A stretch of DNA of 64,000 nt from Pedobacter ginsenosidimutans (GTDB lineage: Bacteria > Bacteroidota > Bacteroidia > Sphingobacteriales > Sphingobacteriaceae), in assembly GCF_001442625.1 (NCBI RefSeq), contig NZ_LMZQ01000004.1, positions 186,001 through 250,000 on the forward strand. Reading direction: 5' to 3'. The notes beneath the pieces were generated by a model. The model saw only the letters and a list, made by a program, of their open reading frames with translations, did no database searches and was not told the DNA's origin. Shown here piece after piece: positions 57,294 to 64,000 of the stretch (within the stretch, counting starts at the first letter, position 1; every line of letters starts with the position of its first letter). The position numbers and the translations under genes are program-made.

Positions 57294-60200
57294 ATGCCCC
57301 AACCCCTCAAAATTCTTCAGGCCTCCGCAGGTTCAGGTAAAACGTTCAGCTTAACTGCACACTACCTCACGCTGCTTTTTAGTGGAGACAATAAGTACCG
57401 CGAAATTTTAGCGGTAACCTTTACCAATAAGGCCACCGAGGAAATGAAAACCAGGATTTTGGAAGTATTGCTCGGACTGGCAAAAGGCAATCCATCGAAA
57501 AAAATCGAAGACTATCGGAAACTCATTTTACTTGCCTATCCGATATTAAGCCCGCAGGAATTACAGTTTAGGGCTGACAAGATCTACCGAAAAATTTTGC
57601 ACGATTACAGCCGTTTTTCGGTAAGTACGATTGATGGTTTTGTGCAAAAAGTAATCCGTGGTTTTGCTTTCGAGTTGGGACTAAATGCCGATTATAATTT
57701 AGAAATGAATTATGACAAGGTTAAAGATGACCTTGTAAATAAACTGGACGAAGCTTTAGACCATAATAATCAGCTCTTACAATGGATCATTGATCTGGCT
57801 ATCGAGCGTATCAGCGACAATAAAAGCTGGAACTATAAATTCGAACTTTATAACCTGATCGGAGAGATATTCTCTGAACGTTTCCAGATCTTTGAAGATG
57901 CGGTAAGTACGCTCGGTTTGGAAAACATCGATGAATTATTTAAAAAATATATCAGTGTTACCAAGGCTGAAATCAAGAACTTTGAAGAGGAACTGATTTC
58001 TCTGGCAACCGAAGCGAATGAAGCCCTGAATGTAATCGGTGTAGAAACCGAACATCTCAAAGGGAAATCGCGTAGTCCGCTTGCTAAAATTATCCTGGTA
58101 GCCAGAGGCGATTTTTCCAAGATAGAACCACTATTCAATTTAATCGACGAACCCGATGAGTGGTTTCAAAAAAATGTAAATTTTCCAGAGGCTTATGATA
58201 CGGTAAATCCGATCCTCCAGAAATTAAAAACGCATTATTTAGCACATTTACCAAATTATAGCCTGGCCATCGCTTTTAATAAAAATCTTTACTATTTAAG
58301 GTTGATGCAGGAAATTGCCGTACTATTAAAAGCGTACCGTGCTGAAAATGACAATCTGCTCATTAGCGATGCACAAAAACTGATTTCCGGAATTACCGAA
58401 GATGCAGGCGATAACCCTTCTTTTATCTGGGAAAAAGTGGGTAACCGCTACCGTAATTTTTTATTCGACGAATTTCAGGATACCTCTACCAGCCAGTGGG
58501 GAAGTTTTAAATCGCTCTTAACAAATGCGATGGCCACGCCTAGTCAGGATCTGATCGATCACCTGATTGTTGGCGATACCAAACAATCTATTTACCGTTG
58601 GCGCAATGGCGACTGGAACATCCTGCATAAACATGCCAAGTTAGATGTTGGTGCAGAGAATGTATTGGAGGAAAGTTTGGAAGAAAATTATAGAAGTGCC
58701 GAGAACATCATCACTTTTAACAATTTCCTTTACAAGGCCATCCCTTTAACCCTGCAGAATGAACTGAACGAAAATCTGGCAGCCAAACCTGAAAGCATCT
58801 CTAAATGGTGGCAGGAACAGCATTATCAACAGATTATTACCGATATTTATAGCGGCTCAACCCAAAACTTTGCCACCAATACCTTAAAAGGCGGAACAAT
58901 CAAGATTAAAAAGTTCGGAAAAGATCATGCACCTAATGAAACGCGTTTTACCGAAACCGTTTTCAGGGACATTGCTTTAGACGATATTGTTGAAGAAATA
59001 AATCATCTCAAAAACCACCAGCAGTATGCCCTAAAGGACATTGCCATTTTGGTTCGTTCGAACAGTGAAGCCTTGCTGACGGTTAAAAAATTAATGGGGC
59101 ATAACTTACCGGTTTTATCGGGCGATGCTTTATTGATTTCGAACAACTCAGCTATACAGCTCATCATCAACACTTTAAAAATACTGATTGGTTTAGAATC
59201 GCAAACAGCATTGTACAAAGCCAATTGTATTGCGCTGTACCATTCCTTGCACGAGAAAGAGATCAATGCCAATTATTATTTAAACCTTAACAATAAGCCT
59301 TTAAACACACTCACCGAGGTTTTACCTGTAGCTTTGTGCGAGAACTGGCAAAGCTGGTTACAGCTTCCCCTGGCTGAGCTGGTTGAGATTTTAATTGAAA
59401 GCTATGGATTAAAAAACCTGACCGCCAATTTACCCTATTTGTTGGCTTTTAGAGACCTCACCGCTTCTGCAGGCAAGCTTGGCGAAAAAGGTATTATTTC
59501 CTTTTTAACCTGGTGGGAAGAAGACGGCATCAAAAAATCACTACCCTCACCAGAAGGTGCAGATGCCATACAGATCATCACCATACATAAATCTAAAGGG
59601 CTGGCCTTTAGGGCTGTTTTTGTCCCGTTTTGCAATTGGGAGATTAAAGGTAAACCTAATGGCACTTTTTGGGTATCTTCAGAAGAAACAGTTTACAAGG
59701 AACTTAAGGGAATTCCTTTAAAATACAATGAAGCCTTGGCAGATTCGGCAATCGCGAGAGCATATTATGAGGAATTACTTTATAACAACATGGATGCCCT
59801 TAATATGTTATATGTGGCTACTACACGATCAAAAGATTACCTCTACATTGCCACAATGGCAAAAAAGGAATTGAAATTATCCAACATGGGCGATGTGATC
59901 AATTTTACTTTCGATGAGCAGTTTGATGAAAATGGCGTGTACGAAATTGTTGATTATGTATCCGTTGAAAGCAAATCAGAGGATTCGGATTTTATCAATT
60001 TAAATAGTTATCCAACCACAACCCGCTTATCAGAGTTATATATCCCTTCAGAAGACAAACATTTAAAGCATTTGGTCAATATTGAAAAATCAGGAAGAAA
60101 AGGTTCGTTGTTACATGATATCCTGGCCAGTGCCAGTACTTCAAAAGAGGTAAGTGATTATACAAGCAATCTGGTTTTGCAAGGCATTATCAAGGAAGAA

Positions 60201-60512
60201 GAAAAGCAGAAATTAATCGATGCGGCACTTGAAGTATTAAACAATCCGGAACTTAAGGCCATTTTAGCCGAGGCGGGCGAAAGTATCGTAGAAAAAAATA
60301 TTATTGATGCCCACGGTAAGCTTCATCGCCCTGACAGGGTTTTGATCAATGCTGATGAAGTAATTATTCTGGATTACAAATTTACTTTGGAAGAAAGTGA
60401 CAAACACATCGAGCAGGTAAATAGTTATAGAATATTACTTACAGAAATGGGTTATCAAAATATCAGAACCTATCTTTTCTATGCAGTTAAAGGCAAATTG
60501 AAATTAGTATAA
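57294..60512 (+). CDS. UvrD-type helicase-nuclease, AddA/RecB-like
   Basis: 1072 residues. Helicase motifs: Walker A QASAGSGKTFSLT at the start, LAVTFTNKATEEMKTR, DEFQDTS (motif II region), GDTKQSIYRWRNGDW, and VATTRSKDYLYI (motif VI). A C-terminal PD-(D/E)XK nuclease domain carries GSLLHDILAS, RPDRVLINADEVIILDYKF (Asp and DxK). It would unwind and degrade broken DNA ends and load RecA. It overlaps in operon with the AddB-like gene, one base apart. Belongs to the Bacteroidota AddAB-type system. Confidence 0.93.
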   Translation: MPQPLKILQASAGSGKTFSLTAHYLTLLFSGDNKYREILAVTFTNKATEEMKTRILEVLLGLAKGNPSKKIEDYRKLILLAYPILSPQELQFRADKIYRKILHDYSRFSVSTIDGFVQKVIRGFAFELGLNADYNLEMNYDKVKDDLVNKLDEALDHNNQLLQWIIDLAIERISDNKSWNYKFELYNLIGEIFSERFQIFEDAVSTLGLENIDELFKKYISVTKAEIKNFEEELISLATEANEALNVIGVETEHLKGKSRSPLAKIILVARGDFSKIEPLFNLIDEPDEWFQKNVNFPEAYDTVNPILQKLKTHYLAHLPNYSLAIAFNKNLYYLRLMQEIAVLLKAYRAENDNLLISDAQKLISGITEDAGDNPSFIWEKVGNRYRNFLFDEFQDTSTSQWGSFKSLLTNAMATPSQDLIDHLIVGDTKQSIYRWRNGDWNILHKHAKLDVGAENVLEESLEENYRSAENIITFNNFLYKAIPLTLQNELNENLAAKPESISKWWQEQHYQQIITDIYSGSTQNFATNTLKGGTIKIKKFGKDHAPNETRFTETVFRDIALDDIVEEINHLKNHQQYALKDIAILVRSNSEALLTVKKLMGHNLPVLSGDALLISNNSAIQLIINTLKILIGLESQTALYKANCIALYHSLHEKEINANYYLNLNNKPLNTLTEVLPVALCENWQSWLQLPLAELVEILIESYGLKNLTANLPYLLAFRDLTASAGKLGEKGIISFLTWWEEDGIKKSLPSPEGADAIQIITIHKSKGLAFRAVFVPFCNWEIKGKPNGTFWVSSEETVYKELKGIPLKYNEALADSAIARAYYEELLYNNMDALNMLYVATTRSKDYLYIATMAKKELKLSNMGDVINFTFDEQFDENGVYEIVDYVSVESKSEDSDFINLNSYPTTTRLSELYIPSEDKHLKHLVNIEKSGRKGSLLHDILASASTSKEVSDYTSNLVLQGIIKEEEKQKLIDAALEVLNNPELKAILAEAGESIVEKNIIDAHGKLHRPDRVLINADEVIILDYKFTLEESDKHIEQVNSYRILLTEMGYQNIRTYLFYAVKGKLKLV

Positions 60513-60513
60513 T

Positions 60514-63375
60514 ATGCAGATGAAACCATTTTTACAGGAAGTTGCCGAAGATTTAGTGGCCAGATTTGGGAATCAGCTGGAAAACTGTGCCATTGTTTTT
60601 AACAATAAACGTCCATCAGCCTATTTGCAGAAACACTTTGCCGATATTATCGGCAAGCCATTTTTCAGTCCATCTTTTTTTACCATACAAGAATTTTTCG
60701 CCAGTTCTACCAGTTATAAAATAGCAGACTTTTATCTCCAGTTTTTTACTTTACACCGTATTTATAACCAACTGCTTGCCGAAGAGCAACTGGAAAGTAT
60801 TTCCAGCCATAAGTTTTTTCCTTTGGCCAAAATTATCCTAAGTGACTTTAATCAGATTGATGCTGATTTGGTTGATGCAGCGAAATTATACCGCGATCTG
60901 GAAGATATTTCGGTTATCAATAAAGATTTCGATTATTTAAGCCCTGAGCAGTACGAATTTCTTTCCCAGTTCTGGACATCCTATTCTGAAGGAAAACACA
61001 AAAAACAGCAGGAACTGTTCATCAAGATGTGGCGCAGGATGCCCAAACTTTACCATAAATACCATGCTACACTTAAAGAGCAGGGCTATTTAACCAATGG
61101 TTCGGTTTATCGCCACCTGGCCGATGACATTACCAATCACCAGCAGTTTATTTCGAATTTTGATAAGGGCAAGATCATTTTTGTAGGTTTTAATGCTTTG
61201 AGCAGCGCCGAAGCCAAAATATTTACCCAGCTACAAGAAGCTGACAAAGCATTGTTTTATTTTGATGCTGATACTTATTATTTGGATGATATATCGCAGG
61301 AAGCCGGTTTGTTCTTACGCAAAAACATTAATCAGCTTGGCCTAAAAAATGTGTTTGCTGAACAGGAAAGTTTAATGAAAACCGCAGAACACCATGTGAA
61401 TGTTTTCAAAGTCCAGGGGCAATCGGCACAGGCCAAAATCCTGAATAATATTTTAGAGGAAGATTATACAGATACTGAAACTGTTGGCAAAACAGTAGTG
61501 GTTTTGGCAGATGAGAGTCTGTTGATCCCAACTTTGCAGACGATTCCAACCACATTTAACGGAAAAGAAATTGATCTTAATGTAACGATGGGCTTTGCGC
61601 TGTCAACCTCAAGCATTTTTGGTTTGGTTGATTTATGGTTGGGAAGTCAGTTGGAGATTTTACAGCGGAATAAAGTAAGCTATAAAAATGTAGAAGCTTT
61701 TTTAACCCATCCCTTAACAGGCCTTACCCAAAAAATGCGGGATAAAATTTTAACCGCGTTGTTGGAAGAAAACCAGGTGGAGATCGATCATAAACGATTA
61801 TTACGCCAAAGCGGGCTGTTTGAAATTTTTTATAAAAAAATAGATAATCCGCAGCATGTAGTAACCAATTTACTCGATGTATTGGATTATGTGTTAACAA
61901 GATTATCGAATGCAAAAACATTAAAAAAAATCGATGCAGAACTATTCGTAAAAACCATTCAGGAGTTAAATAGACTACACGATACTTTTAGCAACCACAT
62001 CGGTAAAGAGGAAATCCCTTTTGTAATTTACCTCGTTCAAAAATCGCTACAGGCCATTGCGGTACCGCTTTCAGGCGATCCGTTAAACGGGATACAGGTA
62101 ATGGGATTACTCGAAACGCGAAACTTAAATTTCGATAAAGTAGTAATTTTGGGCTTCAACGAAGGTATTATTCCAAAATCATCCATTGGTAATAGTTTTA
62201 TTCCCGATTCTATACGTCGTGTTTACGGCCTTCCGGTTCTTGAAAATCTTGATGCCATTTCCGCTTATATGGTATACCGTCTATTACAGAGAGCAAAGAA
62301 TATCAATTTTGTCTATAATAGCTTAACAGATGAGTCTACTTCAGGCGAAGCCAGCAGAATCTTAAAGCAGCTCGAGTACGAAAGTGGTTTCGATTTTGCT
62401 TATAATGAGCTTAATCTGGAGGTAAAAACCGAGTCTTTTAAGGAAGTAAAGATCGAGAAAACCAATAATGCCTTTATCCAGGAAACGCTTCAGAAATACC
62501 TCGATAAAAAGAAGGTGCTTTCGCCATCGGCACTTACCCAATACATCTCCAACCCGATAGACTTCTTTTTCAATTACATTGCAGGCATTAAAGAGCCTAA
62601 AGAGGTTAGCGCAGTGGTAGAAGCCAACGAAATCGGCTCGATTTTACACAAAGTGATGGAGTATTTTTACGAGGATTTAAGATCGGCTGAAATTACTGCA
62701 GAGCGGATTAAAGAAAAGCGGAAACAGATTCCCGCTTTAATACAAAAAGGTTTTAATGCAGTGATGTTTAAAAATCCCGATACAGTGATGGAATATAAGG
62801 GAATGCAAAAGGTAATTTTATCAATTGTTGATGCTTATGTAAACATCATTTTAAATCAGGATGAAGCCCAAACGCCATTTACGATCATTAGCCTAGAGCA
62901 AAAAGTAGAAGCCGAAATCAGTTTCCCCCTTAAAGGAAGAGAAGCCAGCGTTAAAATATTTGGTTTCATAGACCGTGTTGATGTAAAAGATGGGGTAACA
63001 AAAATTATTGATTACAAAACCGGAAGTGATAAGTTAACCTTTAAAGACATCCCTGAATTATTCAATTCTGATGGTAAACATATCAACAAAGCTTTAATCC
63101 AAACTTTATTGTACACCTATGCTTATGAACAATTCTCGGGCAGAACTTTTGTGGAGCCCAACCTGTATGTAGTAAAAACAATGAGCGTAGATGGCGTTTG
63201 GTTTAAGTCAGGCAGGCAAAATCTATCCGGAGCTTATTTAGAAGAAATTAAACCGGAATTTCTTGCTGAGTTAAGAAAAAAGTTAACCGAACTTTTCGAA
63301 GCACCTTATTTCGTTGCCAGTGCCGTTGAGGATAATTACAAATATTCTATTTACAAAACGCTGTTTGGGAAATAG
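60514..63375 (+). CDS. AddB-like PD-(D/E)XK nuclease protein
   Basis: 953 residues. The N-terminal half is an inactivated helicase-like region: AIVFNNKRPSAYLQKHF replaces a canonical P-loop. VVILGFNEGIIPKS and YMVYRLLQRAKNINFVYN follow as in AddB. The nuclease domain has SALTQYISNPIDFFFNYI, GSILHKVMEYF and GFIDRVDVKDGVTKIIDYKTG. Only one Cys (residue 24) exists, so the four-Cys iron-sulfur staple of Bacillus AddB is absent. It is translated one base after the AddA-like stop (TAATATG); a second ATG six bases on is an alternative. Confidence 0.9.
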   Translation: MQMKPFLQEVAEDLVARFGNQLENCAIVFNNKRPSAYLQKHFADIIGKPFFSPSFFTIQEFFASSTSYKIADFYLQFFTLHRIYNQLLAEEQLESISSHKFFPLAKIILSDFNQIDADLVDAAKLYRDLEDISVINKDFDYLSPEQYEFLSQFWTSYSEGKHKKQQELFIKMWRRMPKLYHKYHATLKEQGYLTNGSVYRHLADDITNHQQFISNFDKGKIIFVGFNALSSAEAKIFTQLQEADKALFYFDADTYYLDDISQEAGLFLRKNINQLGLKNVFAEQESLMKTAEHHVNVFKVQGQSAQAKILNNILEEDYTDTETVGKTVVVLADESLLIPTLQTIPTTFNGKEIDLNVTMGFALSTSSIFGLVDLWLGSQLEILQRNKVSYKNVEAFLTHPLTGLTQKMRDKILTALLEENQVEIDHKRLLRQSGLFEIFYKKIDNPQHVVTNLLDVLDYVLTRLSNAKTLKKIDAELFVKTIQELNRLHDTFSNHIGKEEIPFVIYLVQKSLQAIAVPLSGDPLNGIQVMGLLETRNLNFDKVVILGFNEGIIPKSSIGNSFIPDSIRRVYGLPVLENLDAISAYMVYRLLQRAKNINFVYNSLTDESTSGEASRILKQLEYESGFDFAYNELNLEVKTESFKEVKIEKTNNAFIQETLQKYLDKKKVLSPSALTQYISNPIDFFFNYIAGIKEPKEVSAVVEANEIGSILHKVMEYFYEDLRSAEITAERIKEKRKQIPALIQKGFNAVMFKNPDTVMEYKGMQKVILSIVDAYVNIILNQDEAQTPFTIISLEQKVEAEISFPLKGREASVKIFGFIDRVDVKDGVTKIIDYKTGSDKLTFKDIPELFNSDGKHINKALIQTLLYTYAYEQFSGRTFVEPNLYVVKTMSVDGVWFKSGRQNLSGAYLEEIKPEFLAELRKKLTELFEAPYFVASAVEDNYKYSIYKTLFGK

Positions 63376-63432
63376 TTTCAACCGCAAAGAAATAAAGTAA
63401 ATCGCAAAAAGCGCCAAGTGCTTAGTAAAATA

Positions 63433-63529
63433 ACCACAGAGCACACAAAGTAAGCCGCAGATTACTCGGAGCTGGATTGAAAAATATCAACTTCATGCCC
63501 TCCGTGAAAACCTCCGTGTGCTCTGTGGT
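63433..63529. repeat. Inverted repeat (ACCACAGAGCACAC...GTGTGCTCTGTGGT)
   Basis: The 14-base ends at 63433-63446 and 63516-63529 are exact inverted copies. CTCGGAGCT and related short hairpins lie inside. Followed by further short tandem-like TTTGCGxxxTTTGCGG runs. Same general type as the repeats at 14811 and 56286. Confidence 0.75.
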
Positions 63530-63596
63530 AAAACAAAACTTTGTGTTCTTTGCGAAAAACTTTGCGCGCTTTGCGGTTAATCTCTTAAATTTAAAA

Positions 63597-64000
63597 ATGC
63601 TAACCTTAAATTTCACAAAATTTCCCATACTCGAAACTGAACGATTAATTCTCCGCGAACACGATCTTGCTGATGCCGAAGCCCTTTTTGCCATGCGCAC
63701 CAATGAAACGGTAATGAAATATATTGACAGAGAAAGACCCAAAGATATTTTTGAGATCAAAGATTTTATCTCACGTTTCAGAAATGGATACGAAAATGGC
63801 GATAACCTGGCTTGGGTAATCGCCTTAAAAGAAAATCCCAAACAAATGATCGGATCCGTAGGTTATTGGCGCACTGATTTTGCAAATCACAGGGCTGAAA
63901 TTGGTTACATGCTCCATCCCGATTATTGGAGAAAAGGAATTATTTCGGAAGCATTAAAGAAATCAATTGCATTTGGATTTGAGGTGGTTAACCTACACAC
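63597..64000 (+). CDS. GNAT-family N-acetyltransferase (truncated by window edge)
   Basis: The first 134 codons are visible from ATG 63597; the gene continues beyond base 64000. LETERLILREHDLADAEALFAMR is the typical RimJ/RimL-type start, followed by IGSVGYWRTDFANHRAEIGYML, and DYWRKGIISEALKKSI holds the acetyl-CoA pyrophosphate loop (a changed Q/RxxGxG/A). It would acetylate a protein N-terminus or a small amine. Substrate unknown. Confidence 0.9.
   Translation, partial: MLTLNFTKFPILETERLILREHDLADAEALFAMRTNETVMKYIDRERPKDIFEIKDFISRFRNGYENGDNLAWVIALKENPKQMIGSVGYWRTDFANHRAEIGYMLHPDYWRKGIISEALKKSIAFGFEVVNLH

Noticed and set aside
63376..63596. A 139-codon minus-strand frame overlapping the GNAT start
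   Set aside because: Made of the inverted repeat and the antisense of the acetyltransferase; no conserved domain.

Overview
The window is an AT-rich chromosomal segment from a member of the Bacteroidota, most likely a Pedobacter-like sphingobacterium. Supporting signs are SusC/SusD pairs, TonB receptors with N-terminal carboxypeptidase-regulatory-like domains, an IPExxxVDY protein beside pyk and acpP-fabF-rnc, Bacteroidota promoter motifs (-7 TAnnTTTG, -33 TTTG/TTG) and little use of Shine-Dalgarno sequences. The genus is an inference; no rRNA lies in the window.

Left part (1-15 kb): a truncated SusC gene runs off the left edge. Diverging from it is an iron-uptake operon (1285-9190): two siderophore-type TonB receptors, a DUF4198 periplasmic protein, a PepSY-TM inner-membrane protein and a DUF6607-like protein. 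Its promoter is bracketed by two near-identical Fur-like palindromes. After it come an M28 peptidase, a DUF5694 protein and a large outer-membrane beta-barrel protein.

15-26 kb: stand-alone housekeeping and hypothetical genes (flavin monooxygenase-like protein, methyltransferase, MBL/beta-CASP hydrolase, YtxH-like protein, HAD hydrolase, membrane protein, a Trp/Tyr-rich secreted protein with a long Gln/Arg repeat tail, RsmI-family methylase, DinB-like protein, M57 metalloprotease lipoprotein). They are separated by inverted-repeat REP-like elements and hairpin terminators.

26-42 kb: a periplasmic trehalase convergent with a SusD-SusC pair, a DPP IV-like peptidase, an EamA transporter, a large PEP-synthase-like protein whose architecture fits rifampin phosphotransferase better, and an SDR oxidoreductase followed by an AraC-type regulator.

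42-48 kb: a complete tRNA-Ser(GGA) gene. Directly upstream on its own strand lie a small GIY-YIG nuclease gene and then a damaged duplicate of the tRNA 5' half, an arrangement that looks like a minimal element inserted into the tRNA gene while restoring it. Next come pyk, the IPExxxVDY gene, acpP-fabF-rnc and two tandem paralogous secreted proteins.

49-64 kb: plsC-like acyltransferase; yicC, gmk, nadD and a GH3 (NagZ-like) hydrolase; a small acidic protein; a thioredoxin-fold protein; TatD; TcdA; an AddA/AddB-type helicase-nuclease pair; and a GNAT acetyltransferase cut by the right edge. No CRISPR array, prophage or intact insertion sequence was seen.
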